Source: Roseovarius autotrophicus
GTDB lineage: Bacteria; Pseudomonadota; Alphaproteobacteria; Rhodobacterales; Rhodobacteraceae
DNA length: 64,000 nt
Assembly: GCF_018069895.1 (NCBI RefSeq)
Contig: NZ_JAGQDH010000002.1
Location: 1 to 64,000 of the forward strand
Direction of reading: 5' to 3'
Part shown: in pieces, positions 8,830 to 17,589 of the stretch
Position numbering within the stretch: position 1 is the first letter of the stretch
Layout of the letters: every line of letters starts with the position of its first letter
The notes under the pieces: generated by a model
The model's input: the letters and a program-made list of their open reading frames with translations, nothing else
Told to the model about the DNA's origin: nothing
The model's database searches: none
Translations under genes and position numbers: made by a program

Positions 8830-9738
8830 ATGCGCGGGCGGCTGGCGGTTCTGCTGTTCGCGGTCGTGGCAACAGGCGCGCTGGCGCAGGATCTGCCCTT
8901 GGCCGACGGCGCCGAGCGCACGGCGGAGGTGATCCGCGAGGCCGACACGATCCACCTGCCCTCGGGGCCGTTCGCGGGTGGCGCGGTGCCGCGCCTGCGC
9001 CTTGATGGCCGGATCACGAGCCGCGCCTGGCGGATACCGGAGCGCGGGCAGGGCACGCTGGCGCGGCTTGCCCCCCTGCGCGAGGCGCTGGAAAAGACAG
9101 GCTGGGAGGTGGTGTTCGACTGCGCCGCCGAGGGCTGCGGCGGATTCGATTTCCGTTTTGCCACGCCGGTTCTGCCCGCGCCTGCGATGTTCGTGAATCT
9201 TTTCGACTATCGCTACCTTCTGGCGCGGCGGAGCGAGGAACACGCCATGCTTTTCGTCAGTCGCGCGGGCGAGCGCGCCTATGTGCAACTGACCCATGTC
9301 GGCCCCGCCGGAACCGGTGCCCCGCCAGCCGTGAGCGAACCCGAACCCGGGTCCGCGCCCGAGGCGGACGATCTGGCCGCGCGGTTGCGCGCGCATGGGC
9401 ATGTGATGCTGGCCGGGCTCGATTTCGCCAGCGGTGCCGCTGCCCTCGGGCCGGGGCCTCATGCCGATCTGGCGGCGCTGGCGCGCTTTCTGGCCGAGAC
9501 GCCTGACGCGCGCATCGCCCTTGTCGGCCATACCGACAGCGTGGGCGGGCTTGAGCCGAATATCGCGCTCTCGCAGGCCCGCGCCGAGGCGGTACGGGCG
9601 CGTCTGATCCAGGACCATGGCACCGATGCCGCCCGCATCGAGGCGCGCGGGGTGGGCTATCTCGCCCCGATTGCATCCAACGCCACGCCCGAGGGCCGGG
9701 AGGCCAACCGCCGCGTCGAGGTGGTGCTTCTGGAATAG
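8830..9738 (+). CDS. OmpA-family peptidoglycan-binding envelope protein
   Basis: 302 aa. It has an N-terminal signal peptide (hydrophobic through ATGALAQ, cleavage near residue 20), a middle domain with two close Cys (FDCAAEGCGG, about 100-108), and a C-terminal OmpA domain. The last contains VGHTDSVG and the SQARAEAVRARL helix, ending in NRRVEVV. The OmpA domain binds meso-diaminopimelate in peptidoglycan. The start lies one base after the AhpD-like stop. The middle domain is not assigned. Confidence 0.88.
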   Translation: MRGRLAVLLFAVVATGALAQDLPLADGAERTAEVIREADTIHLPSGPFAGGAVPRLRLDGRITSRAWRIPERGQGTLARLAPLREALEKTGWEVVFDCAAEGCGGFDFRFATPVLPAPAMFVNLFDYRYLLARRSEEHAMLFVSRAGERAYVQLTHVGPAGTGAPPAVSEPEPGSAPEADDLAARLRAHGHVMLAGLDFASGAAALGPGPHADLAALARFLAETPDARIALVGHTDSVGGLEPNIALSQARAEAVRARLIQDHGTDAARIEARGVGYLAPIASNATPEGREANRRVEVVLLE

Positions 9739-9750
9739 CGGACGAGGCGG

Positions 9751-10467
9751 TCAGATTTCGGGGCGCTCGCGCACGATCTGCTGCACGATGCCTACGAAGA
9801 GCAGGTAGAGGCTTGTCACGACCAGCCCCCAATGCGCCCAGCTTTGCGGGTCGAAATGCACCAAGGCCGCCCAGCCGGCAAAGAAGGTCCAGGCCAGCGC
9901 CATCGGCAGCGACAACCAGCGCCAGCGGCGTGTGCGCACCGGGTGGATGAACTTGAGCGGCAGGAACATCGCCAGCGAAAGCGCGGTCACGAGCGCAAGG
10001 CTGATCCAGAAATTCGGCTCGATCGCGAACAGCACCAGCACCACCATGTTCCAGCAGCCGGGAAAGCCGGAAAAGGAATTATCAAGCGTTTTCATGCGCG
10101 TATCTGCGAAATACATGGCGCTGGCAAAGGTGATCACGATGATGGCGAGCCAGCCCGTCCAGCCCGGCAGAAGACCCGACTTGAACAGCGCGAAGGCCGG
10201 GATGAATACATATGTCAGGTAGTCGATGATCAGGTCGAGCAGCACGCCGTCGAATTCGGGCGCATATTTCTTGACGTGGTAGCGCCGCGCCAGCGGGCCG
10301 TCGATGCCATCGACGGCAAAGGCCACCACCAGCCAGAGAAACATCAGTTCCCATTCGCGATCGATCGCGGCCAGCATGGCCAGCATGGCAAAGACAGCGC
10401 CGGTAGCGGTGAAGAGATGGACGAGGATGGCACAGGTGCGCGGTGTCATGTCCGTTTCATGACTCAT
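9751..10467 (-). CDS. pcs: Phosphatidylcholine synthase
   Basis: A 238-aa membrane protein with about eight hydrophobic segments and the CDP-alcohol phosphotransferase signature DGxxAR...DGxxxDxxxD (about residues 56-83). The spacing and the PEFDGVLLDLIIDY form are those of Pcs rather than PssA or PgsA. It condenses CDP-diacylglycerol with choline to make phosphatidylcholine in the inner membrane, a host-associated and marine alphaproteobacterial trait. It reads towards the OmpA-family gene. Confidence 0.92.
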   Translation of the reverse strand: MSHETDMTPRTCAILVHLFTATGAVFAMLAMLAAIDREWELMFLWLVVAFAVDGIDGPLARRYHVKKYAPEFDGVLLDLIIDYLTYVFIPAFALFKSGLLPGWTGWLAIIVITFASAMYFADTRMKTLDNSFSGFPGCWNMVVLVLFAIEPNFWISLALVTALSLAMFLPLKFIHPVRTRRWRWLSLPMALAWTFFAGWAALVHFDPQSWAHWGLVVTSLYLLFVGIVQQIVRERPEI

Positions 10468-10490
10468 GGGCTTTGGATTTGCAAAGCGAA

Positions 10491-10518
10491 ACCCGGCCCC
10501 CTTGCGGGGACCGGGCCA
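10491..10518 (-). terminator. Probable terminator after the cytochrome P460-like gene
   Basis: On the minus strand a GC-rich stem (CCCGGTCCCC with GGGGCCGGG) is followed by GTTTCGCTTT. It lies between the end of the P460-like gene at 10538 and the start of pcs at 10467, separating two same-strand units. Confidence 0.6.
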
Positions 10519-10537
10519 AGAACCGCGCGGGCGCGGA

Positions 10538-11125
10538 TCAGTTGGACAAGCGCACCTCTTCCACCGGATAGGCCATCATGTCCTGTGTCTCCCAGGCGAC
10601 GTGGCAATCGTGGCAAAAGTTCTGCTTGAACTTCATCGGCTGGCCGTTGGGCTGCAGGCCGGCATAGACCCAGTCGCCGGTTTCGGGCGCGGACCCGGCC
10701 TCGCCCTTGGTCATGATGAAGAGCGGGCCGACGCGGGCCTCCTTGTTCTTGGTGGAGATGGTGATGCTCTCCTTGGCGAGCACCGAGCCTGCGGGCATGG
10801 TCACGTCCTCTTCGGCGAATTTGAGATACTGCTCTGCGGCGACATCGTTGGCGAAGGTCAGCAGCAGGCGGTTGCCATGCGCGCCCTGCACGGCAGGACG
10901 GGTCGCGGTGACGGCCCAGTCGCGATAGGCGGTGGCCACCTCATTGCCCTCTTGCGCGTAGGCTGCGGCCATCTGGTCGCCGATGCAGGCATAGATTTCT
11001 GCGATCGCGGCCTCGTCGAGATCGAACGCATCCTCGACATTCGCGGCACAGGCCTGCGCGGCAGCCTGCTGCCCCATCATCACACCAAGGGTGAGGGCGG
11101 TGGCGGCAATATAGTGACGTTTCAT
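10538..11125 (-). CDS. Cytochrome P460-like c-type heme protein
   Basis: 195 aa. A signal peptide (KRHYIAATALTLGVMMGQQAAAQA) precedes a periplasmic domain with DWVYAGL and a single heme-attachment motif CHDCH near the C-terminus, the layout of the cytochrome P460/c'-beta fold. Characterised P460s oxidise hydroxylamine or bind NO. The Lys that crosslinks heme in true P460 cannot be confirmed by eye. The start at 11125 has GGAGAAGGA upstream; an upstream in-frame ATG would spoil the signal peptide. Confidence 0.75.
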   Translation of the reverse strand: MKRHYIAATALTLGVMMGQQAAAQACAANVEDAFDLDEAAIAEIYACIGDQMAAAYAQEGNEVATAYRDWAVTATRPAVQGAHGNRLLLTFANDVAAEQYLKFAEEDVTMPAGSVLAKESITISTKNKEARVGPLFIMTKGEAGSAPETGDWVYAGLQPNGQPMKFKQNFCHDCHVAWETQDMMAYPVEEVRLSN

Positions 11126-11245
11126 AATGATCCTTCTCCGGGTTTCTGACGTGACTCGAGGGGTCGTCCGGGTCAAAGGGTGGCATATTATGGCTGTAAT
11201 TGAACTTAACTATTCTGTGAGGCTGGCCGTGAGCCTGTGCCGCGC

Positions 11246-12166
11246 TCAGCCACCACCCTGCGGATGGGTGCGGGCATAGACCTCCATCAGCCGTGCGGTA
11301 TCGACGCCGGTATAGGCCTCGGTGGTCGAGAGCGAGGCGTGGCCCAGAAGCTCCTGGATCGTGCGCAGATCGCCGCCGGCATTGAGCAGATGCGTGGCAA
11401 AGCTGTGGCGCAGGGCATGGGGCGTGGCGGTGGCGGGCAGACCAAGCTGCGCGCGCACCCGCGCCATGAGTTTCTGCACCGGACGGGCCCCGAGCGCGCC
11501 GCCGCGAGTGCCGTAAAAGAGCGGTGAGGTGGCGGTGATCGGAAAGGGACAAAGCCGGATGTAGGCCATCACCGCCGCACGGGCGGGCGCGATCACCGGC
11601 ACGATGCGTTCCTTGCCGCCCTTGCCGGTGATGCGCAGCACCTCTGCCATGGGCAGCGCCGCGCCGGTGAGGCCAAGCGCCTCGGAAATGCGCAAGCCGC
11701 AACCGTAGAGCAGGGTGACAACGGCCTGGTCACGGGCGGCGATCCATGGCTCGGTCGCGTGTTCGCCTGACATATCGATCACCTCCTGCGCCGCCCCGAC
11801 CGAGAGCGGGCGGGGCAGCTTGCGGGTGAACTTGGGACTGCGCGCCGAGAGCACGGTAGTCGGCTCGAACCCCTCCCGCTCTGCAAGCCAGCGATAGAAG
11901 CTCTTGACCGCCGAGAGGCGGCGGGCGAGCGAGCGCGGCCCAAGCCCTGCGCCGCGCTCATGCGCCATAAAGGCGCGCATGTCGGCGGTGGTGATGCGGG
12001 CAAGCGCGGCAAGGCCCTGCGCCCCGCCGTGATGGGCGCACATGAAGGTGAGAAAGGCACGCAGGTCGCGCCCGTAGGCGTCTATGGTGTGATCCGAGGC
12101 CCCTTCAAGCGCTTTTTGCGTGGCCAGCCACGTCTGGAGCGCGTCGCGGGCGGCCGCGCTGATCAC
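11246..12166 (-). CDS. xerC: Site-specific tyrosine recombinase XerC
   Basis: 306 aa. An N-terminal SAM-like core-binding domain (about 1-100) precedes the catalytic domain, with Arg in GCGLRISEA, Lys in GKGGKERIVP, HALRHSFATH, the LGHASLSTTEAYT His and the Tyr nucleophile. It acts with XerD at dif to resolve chromosome dimers. The GTG at 12166 overlaps the DUF484 stop (GTGA). The size, lack of att-like repeats and DUF484 neighbour mark it as the housekeeping recombinase, not an integrase. Confidence 0.93.
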   Translation of the reverse strand: MISAAARDALQTWLATQKALEGASDHTIDAYGRDLRAFLTFMCAHHGGAQGLAALARITTADMRAFMAHERGAGLGPRSLARRLSAVKSFYRWLAEREGFEPTTVLSARSPKFTRKLPRPLSVGAAQEVIDMSGEHATEPWIAARDQAVVTLLYGCGLRISEALGLTGAALPMAEVLRITGKGGKERIVPVIAPARAAVMAYIRLCPFPITATSPLFYGTRGGALGARPVQKLMARVRAQLGLPATATPHALRHSFATHLLNAGGDLRTIQELLGHASLSTTEAYTGVDTARLMEVYARTHPQGGG

Positions 12167-12870
12167 GACAGCCAGCGGCGCATCACCCTCTCGAACACGC
12201 CCGCGAAAAAGGCCAGAAGGTCGGCGCCCTGCTGCGGGCTGAACTGGTGCGGGTCCTCGGCCCCCATGACCAGCATCCCGGGCAGGCGGTCGGCGCCGAA
12301 ATCGAGCAGAAGGCACGCCTCCGAGCGCATATGTTGGGCGGCGCGGCCATAGACGCGCATATCGCCCTCGTCGATCTGGCGCAGCGTCACCTGCCGGGCG
12401 GGCGCATCGCGGCCGCGGGACAGGTAGGATCGGATAAAGCCCGGCTCGGCCACCGAGAGCACATCGCCCAGACGGCGCACCGCCGGGTCATTGTCGTTCT
12501 GCACCGATTCGAGCACCAGCCGCACCGCATCGACGCGCAGGATATGGGCCACTTCGCCATCGAGATCGCGCAGAAAGGTCTCGAACTCTACCGGGTCGAG
12601 CATCCGCAGGATGGCGCGGTGTACCTGGTTGGTGCCGGCAAGATTCTCGTAGGCTGCCGCAATCACCGATCGGTGCGTATCCTCGAGCCGGTCGAGCCGC
12701 GCCTCGAGCCGATCCATGGCGATACCGCGCAGATCGACGATATTGCCGCCCATGGCCCGCTCATTCGCGGCGATGAGGGCGCGCATGAGATCCTGATCGT
12801 CAAGGATCATGTCGGGCTGCGCGATGATACGTTCGCGTAGCCTGTCGGTCATCTGGGTGGGGCTGCTCAT
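12163..12870 (-). CDS. DUF484 family protein
   Basis: A 235-aa soluble protein. An N-terminal helical part carries the conserved 'R..I...P..I..D..LM.AL' pattern of DUF484, followed by a GAF-like C-terminal domain. Proteins of this family are encoded next to xerC across Proteobacteria, as here with a four-base overlap, which suggests a link to Xer recombination or chromosome segregation. No biochemical function is established. GAGG precedes the ATG. Confidence 0.85.
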   Translation of the reverse strand: MSSPTQMTDRLRERIIAQPDMILDDQDLMRALIAANERAMGGNIVDLRGIAMDRLEARLDRLEDTHRSVIAAAYENLAGTNQVHRAILRMLDPVEFETFLRDLDGEVAHILRVDAVRLVLESVQNDNDPAVRRLGDVLSVAEPGFIRSYLSRGRDAPARQVTLRQIDEGDMRVYGRAAQHMRSEACLLLDFGADRLPGMLVMGAEDPHQFSPQQGADLLAFFAGVFERVMRRWLS

Positions 12871-13000
12871 GCCGGGGCCTCTGGTATTTTGCAGGCGTTA
12901 TAACAGAAGGCTGTGGACAATGCCGCAAGAAATTTCGGTTTTCGCGGGGGCGTGCGTCCTTCGGGTGCCGTCCGAGGGTGACGGTTTCCCCCCCGTTCCC

Positions 13001-13108
13001 CGTCATCCTCTGGCTCGGCCAGAGGATCTCGTGCCGCAAGAGACCCTCGGATCAAGTCCGAGGGTGACGGCGGAGAGGGAGACCCTCGGATCAAGTCCGA
13101 GGGTGACG
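13001..13108. repeat. Compound palindromic repeat (three units)
   Basis: A left unit (13001-13029, GTCATCCTCTGG..CCAGAGGATCT), linker GTGCCGCAAG, an inverted unit (13041-13070, ACCCTCGGATCAAGTCCGAG), then a second copy of that unit (13080-13108). A half copy (TCCGAGGGTGACGG) lies at 12970-12983. The same left-linker-right-right order occurs at 16108-16217, so the compound form itself has been copied. It fills the gap between DUF484 and the aldolase gene. Confidence 0.8.
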
Positions 13109-13145
13109 TGGGGCTGCCCGGGGGTGACGGGGGCGTGGGCGGAGG

Positions 13146-13799
13146 TCAGATGATCTTCTGTCCGGTCTTTTCCCAATCGGCCATGAAGGCCGCCAGCCCC
13201 TTGTCGGTGAGCGGGTGCGCGGCCATGGCCTTGATCACGGCGGGCGGCGCAGTCATCACATCCGCGCCCAGCATGGCCGATTGATAGGCGTGGTTCACGC
13301 TGCGGATCGAGGCCGCGAGGATCTGCGTCTCAAACCCGTAATTGTCATAGATCTGGCGGATGTCGGAGATGAGTTCCATCCCGTCGAGGTTGATATCGTC
13401 AAGCCGTCCGATGAACGGAGAGATGAACGTGGCCCCCGCCTTGGCGGCCAGAAGCGCCTGATTGGCCGAAAAACACAGCGTCACGTTGACCATGTGCCCC
13501 TCGCCCGAGAGCGCCTTGCACGCCTTCAGCCCGTCCCAGGTGAGCGGCACCTTGACGGCGATGTTGGCGGCGATGGCGGCCAGCTTGCGGCCCTCGGCGA
13601 TCATGTCATCGGCCTTGAGCGCCACGACCTCGGCGCTCACCGGTCCGTCAACGAGGGCGGCGATTTCGCGGGTGACTTCGAGGATGTCGCGCCCCGATTT
13701 CAGGATCAGCGACGGGTTGGTGGTCACGCCATCGACCATGCCCAGATCGTTCAATTCGGCGATCTGGTCGATTTCGGCGGTGTCGACAAAGAATTTCAT
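13146..13799 (-). CDS. fsa: Fructose-6-phosphate aldolase / transaldolase (TalC type)
   Basis: A 217-aa compact (beta/alpha)8 transaldolase-family protein. It starts [10 protein letters not shown], has GVTTNPSLI and the Schiff-base Lys in NIAVKVPLT (about residue 84), and AASIRS near residue 165. This subfamily has either transaldolase or fructose-6-phosphate aldolase activity, and the sequence read by eye does not decide which. GGAAAGG precedes the ATG. It is divergent from priA. Confidence 0.9.
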   Translation of the reverse strand: MKFFVDTAEIDQIAELNDLGMVDGVTTNPSLILKSGRDILEVTREIAALVDGPVSAEVVALKADDMIAEGRKLAAIAANIAVKVPLTWDGLKACKALSGEGHMVNVTLCFSANQALLAAKAGATFISPFIGRLDDINLDGMELISDIRQIYDNYGFETQILAASIRSVNHAYQSAMLGADVMTAPPAVIKAMAAHPLTDKGLAAFMADWEKTGQKII

Positions 13800-13887
13800 G
13801 GGCTTGCCCTTTCCGGTGTCCGGGTTGTCTCGCGTCTGCCTTTACCGCATAGATCGGGGGCCTGAAACCCCGCAAAGGAGCGATCGC

Positions 13888-16083
13888 GTGAACCTGCCCG
13901 AGCATTTCGACGAGGGTGCGCTGGTGGCGGTGCTGACCGCGCAGCCGTTGGGGGGCACGCTGGATTACCTCGTGCCCGAGGGCGGTTTGGGTCTGGGTGA
14001 TTTCGTCGAGGTGCCGCTTGGGCCGCGCCGCATCATGGGGGTGGTCTGGGGGCCGGGTGCGGGCGGTTTTGACCTCACGAAGGCGCGCAAGGTGGGCCGC
14101 GTGCTCGATCTGGAACCGATGCGCGGCGAGATGCGCGAATTTCTGGCGCGCGCGGCGGCCTATACACTGACGCCGCTGCCCATGATGCTGCGGCTGGCCA
14201 CGCGCGCGCCGGGGCTCTCGGATCCGCCGGGCGCGCACAAGATCTATCGGCTGGGCGAGGGCCTGCCCGCGCGGCAGACGGAGGCGCGCGCGCGGGTGCT
14301 GGCGGTGCTGCGCGATCACGGCGGCCTGGGGTTTGGGCTGCGCGATCTGTGCGATCTGGCGGGGGTGAGCGCGGGGGTCATCAAGGGGCTGGTGGCGCAG
14401 GGCGCGTTGATCGAGGAGACCGCGCCGCGCGACGCTCCCTATCCGCGCCTTGATCCCGACCGCCCCGCGAAGCACCTGACCGAGGATCAGGCGGCGGCGG
14501 CAGAGGCGCTTGGCGCAGGCGTGCGCGCGGGCGGCTATGGCACCACGCTTTTGCGCGGGGTCACGGGATCGGGCAAGACCGAGGTCTACCTTGAGGCGGT
14601 GGCGGAGTGTTTGCGAAAGGGGCGGCAGGCGCTGGTGCTTTTGCCCGAGATCGCGCTGACGGCGGAGTTTCTCACCCGTGTCGAGATGCGGTTCGGCGCG
14701 CGCCCCGCCGAGTGGCATTCGGGGGCCACCATGGCCGAGCGCCGCAGGGTCTGGAAGATGGCCGGGCAGGGCGGCGTTCAGATGGTGGTGGGCGCGCGTT
14801 CGGCGCTGTTTCTGCCGTTCCGCGATCTGGGGCTGATCGTGGTGGATGAAGAGCATGACGGATCCTACAAGCAGGAAGACGGGGTGCTTTACCATGCGCG
14901 CGACATGGCGGTGCTGCGCGCGTCGATCTGCGGGGCGCGGGTGGTGCTGGCCTCGGCCACGCCAAGCCTTGAAAGTTGGGTCAATGCCGAGGCGGGGAAA
15001 TACGCGCGGCTTGACCTCGCGTCGCGCTTCGGGGTGGCGGTGATGCCCGAGCTTGCGGCGATCGATCTGCGCGCCGAGGCGGTGCCGGCGGGGCGGTGGG
15101 TGTCGCCCACCCTGCGGCGCGCGGTGGCCGAGCGGCTCAAGGCGGGTGAGCAGGCGATGCTGTTTCTCAACCGGCGCGGCTATGCGCCGGTGACGGTGTG
15201 CCGCGCCTGCGGTCATCAGGTCGGCTGTGATCAGTGCGATGCGCGCATGGTCGAGCACCGGTTCCAGAACCGCCTTGTTTGCCACCAATGTGGCGAGAGC
15301 GCACCGATGCCCGTGGCCTGCCCCTCCTGCGGGGTGGAGGGGCGCATGGCCCCGGTCGGGCCGGGGGTGGAGCGGCTGGCAGAGGAGGCGGCGGCGCTGT
15401 TCCCCGAGGCCCGGATCGCGGTGTTGTCGTCGGACCTCTTCGCCTCGGCGCGGGCCCTCAAAGAGCAGATCGGGGCGATTGCCGAGGGCGGGGCGGATAT
15501 CATCATCGGCACGCAGCTTGTGGCCAAGGGGCACAATTTTCCGCTGCTGACGCTGGTCGGCGTGATCGACGCCGATCTAGGGCTTCAGGGCAGCGATCTG
15601 CGCGCCGCCGAGCGCACGTTTCAGCTCATGCGGCAGGTGGCGGGGCGGGCGGGGCGCGCCGAGCGGCCGGGGCGCGCGCTGCTCCAGACCCATCAGCCCG
15701 AGCATTCGGTGATCCGGGCAATCCTTGGTGGCGACGAGGAAGGGTTCTGGCGCGCCGAGGCGCGCGAGCGGCAGGCGGCGGGCGTGCCGCCCTATGGCCG
15801 GATGGCGGGGATCATCCTGTCCTCGCCCGACATGAAGGCCGCATTCGATCTGGGCGGGTGGCTGGCGCGCAACGCCGGGCCGCTGCGCGCGGCGGGGGCC
15901 GAGGTGTATGGCCCCGCTCCCGCGCCGATTGCGCGGATCAGGGGGCGGCACCGGGTGCGGCTTCTGATCAAGGCCCCGAAGGGTGCGGCGCTGCAGGCGG
16001 CGCTGACGCAATGGCTCGCCCCGGTAAAGCTGCCTGCGCAGATGCGGCTTGCGGTGGATATCGACCCGCAGAGTTTTTACTGA
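13888..16083 (+). CDS. priA: Primosomal protein N' (PriA helicase)
   Basis: A 731-aa full-length PriA. It has an N-terminal DNA-binding part, a winged-helix region (about 130-200), Walker A GVTGSGKTEVY, the DEEHD box and helicase motifs through AGRAGRAERPGRALLQT. Eight Cys form the two zinc sites (CRACG, CDQCD, CHQCG, CPSCG). It restarts collapsed replication forks. The GTG at 13888 has AAAGGAG seven bases upstream. A much longer upstream reading frame is antisense to the aldolase gene and is not used. Confidence 0.96.
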   Translation: MNLPEHFDEGALVAVLTAQPLGGTLDYLVPEGGLGLGDFVEVPLGPRRIMGVVWGPGAGGFDLTKARKVGRVLDLEPMRGEMREFLARAAAYTLTPLPMMLRLATRAPGLSDPPGAHKIYRLGEGLPARQTEARARVLAVLRDHGGLGFGLRDLCDLAGVSAGVIKGLVAQGALIEETAPRDAPYPRLDPDRPAKHLTEDQAAAAEALGAGVRAGGYGTTLLRGVTGSGKTEVYLEAVAECLRKGRQALVLLPEIALTAEFLTRVEMRFGARPAEWHSGATMAERRRVWKMAGQGGVQMVVGARSALFLPFRDLGLIVVDEEHDGSYKQEDGVLYHARDMAVLRASICGARVVLASATPSLESWVNAEAGKYARLDLASRFGVAVMPELAAIDLRAEAVPAGRWVSPTLRRAVAERLKAGEQAMLFLNRRGYAPVTVCRACGHQVGCDQCDARMVEHRFQNRLVCHQCGESAPMPVACPSCGVEGRMAPVGPGVERLAEEAAALFPEARIAVLSSDLFASARALKEQIGAIAEGGADIIIGTQLVAKGHNFPLLTLVGVIDADLGLQGSDLRAAERTFQLMRQVAGRAGRAERPGRALLQTHQPEHSVIRAILGGDEEGFWRAEARERQAAGVPPYGRMAGIILSSPDMKAAFDLGGWLARNAGPLRAAGAEVYGPAPAPIARIRGRHRVRLLIKAPKGAALQAALTQWLAPVKLPAQMRLAVDIDPQSFY

Positions 16084-16107
16084 AGGGGACGGTTTTCCTT
16101 CTTCCGC

Positions 16108-16217
16108 CGTCATCCTCCGGCTTGACCGGAGGATCTTGTGCGGCAGGAGACCCTCGGATCAAGTCCGAGGGTGACGGGAGACGGGGAGAGACCCCCGGGT
16201 CAAGCCCGAGGGTGACC
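16108..16217. repeat. Compound palindromic repeat (three units)
   Basis: A left unit (16108-16135, CGTCATCCTCCGG..CCGGAGGATCT), linker TGTGCGGCAGG, an inverted unit (16148-16177) and a second inverted unit (16188-16217), followed by CCTTTTAG. It has the same organisation as the copy at 13001-13108 and flanks the other end of priA. It may end priA transcription. Confidence 0.8.
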
Positions 16218-16340
16218 GCCTTTTAGGGGTGGGCGGAGGAGATCACGAGAGGCACGCGGGGCGCGGGTTCGGCCAGCGCCGTGCGCTTCGCTGCATCTCG
16301 CCTCTCGCCAATCCCGTGGCGTCGGCGTATGAGATCCGCC

Positions 16341-17573
16341 ATGAGCCGTCAGTTTCCCATCGCCGATGCCAAATCGTTGCCCTTCTGGCGGCGGCCCGTG
16401 ACGCTGCTTTTTCTCATGGCTGCTGCCATGCCGGTGGCCTTTGCTACATGGTCGGCGCTGCTCAACAATTTCGTCATCGAGGTGGCGGGGTTTGATGGCT
16501 CGGATATCGGGTGGCTGCATACGGTGCGGGAAATTCCCGGCTTTCTGGCCGTGGGTGTGATCGTTCTTATCCTCTTCTTTCATGAACAGGTGCTGGCGCT
16601 GGTGTCGCTGCTGATGCTGGGAGTGGCCACCGCGCTTACGGCGCAGTTTCCGACGCTCGGCGGAATACTGATGATCACGCTGCTGAGTTCCATCGGCTTT
16701 CACTATTACGAGACGGTGAATCAGTCGCTGCAATTGCAATGGCTGGACAAGAAGCGCGCGCCGCAGATGTTGGGCTGGCTGCTGGCGGCCGGGTCCGGGG
16801 CAACGCTGGTGGCCTATGCGCTCATTGTGGTGACATGGCGGGCGTTCGATCTGAGCTACAACCTTGTCTATATGGTGTCGGGCGGGTTTACCGCGCTGGT
16901 GGCGGTGTTCTGCCTGTTCGCCTTTCCGCGTTTCGAGGCGCCCAATCCGCAAGTCAAGAAGATGGTGCTGCGCCGCCGCTACTGGCTTTATTATGCGCTG
17001 CAATTCATGGCAGGCGCCCGCCGCCAGATCTTCATCGTGTTCGCGGGTTTCATGATGGTCGAGAAGTTCGGCTTTGACGTGCACGAGGTCACGGCGCTTT
17101 TCATGATCAACCTTGTGGTCAACATGGTGGTGGCGCCGCTGATGGGGCGCGCGGTGTTCCGCTTTGGAGAGCGCAACACACTGGCCTTCGAGTATTTCGG
17201 GCTGGCGCTGGTGTTTCTTGCCTATGGCGGGATTTACATGTTTGGCTGGGGGGTGGTGCTGGCGGCCACGCTTTATGTGGTCGATCACATCCTGTTTTCG
17301 CTGGCGTTGGCGCTCAAGACCTATTTCCAGAAGATCGCCGATCCGGGCGACATTGCCCCCACCGCCGCCGTGGCCTTTACCATCAACCATATCGCGGCGG
17401 TATTCCTGCCTGCGGCGCTTGGCTATCTGTGGCTGGTGTCGCCAGCGGGTGTGTTCCTGCTGGCGGCGGGTATGGCCTGCGTGTCGCTGTGCCTTGCGCT
17501 GCTGATCCCGCGCCACCCCGAGCCGGGCAACGAAACGGTATTCTCGCGCTTCGTGCCCGCGCCAGCCGAATGA
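16341..17573 (+). CDS. MFS transporter
   Basis: A 410-aa protein with about twelve hydrophobic segments and a short basic cytoplasmic loop (RFEAPNPQVKKM) after segment six, the major-facilitator layout. The substrate is not recognisable. The start at 16341 (MSRQFPIAD) gives a normal short N-terminus; an ATG twelve bases upstream is also in frame. It lies 16 bases before prmA, on the same strand and probably the same mRNA. Confidence 0.85.
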   Translation: MSRQFPIADAKSLPFWRRPVTLLFLMAAAMPVAFATWSALLNNFVIEVAGFDGSDIGWLHTVREIPGFLAVGVIVLILFFHEQVLALVSLLMLGVATALTAQFPTLGGILMITLLSSIGFHYYETVNQSLQLQWLDKKRAPQMLGWLLAAGSGATLVAYALIVVTWRAFDLSYNLVYMVSGGFTALVAVFCLFAFPRFEAPNPQVKKMVLRRRYWLYYALQFMAGARRQIFIVFAGFMMVEKFGFDVHEVTALFMINLVVNMVVAPLMGRAVFRFGERNTLAFEYFGLALVFLAYGGIYMFGWGVVLAATLYVVDHILFSLALALKTYFQKIADPGDIAPTAAVAFTINHIAAVFLPAALGYLWLVSPAGVFLLAAGMACVSLCLALLIPRHPEPGNETVFSRFVPAPAE

Positions 17574-17589
17574 TTCCAAGGAGGGCCAG

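Noticed and set aside
7455-9164. A 569-codon minus-strand frame opposite the GNAT, AhpD-like and OmpA genes
   Set aside because: The plus-strand genes are recognisable and tightly spaced; this frame has no motif or ribosome site.
11246-12166. Phage or integron integrase
   Set aside because: Length, motif spacing and the coupled DUF484 gene mark it as housekeeping XerC; no attachment repeats or phage genes are nearby.
13001-13108. CRISPR-like array
   Set aside because: The repeats are self-palindromic, inverted relative to each other, and the spacers are too short and similar; no cas gene is present.
13462-13887. N-terminal extension of priA
   Set aside because: It is antisense to the aldolase gene, and the GTG at 13888 has a strong ribosome site and gives normal PriA length.
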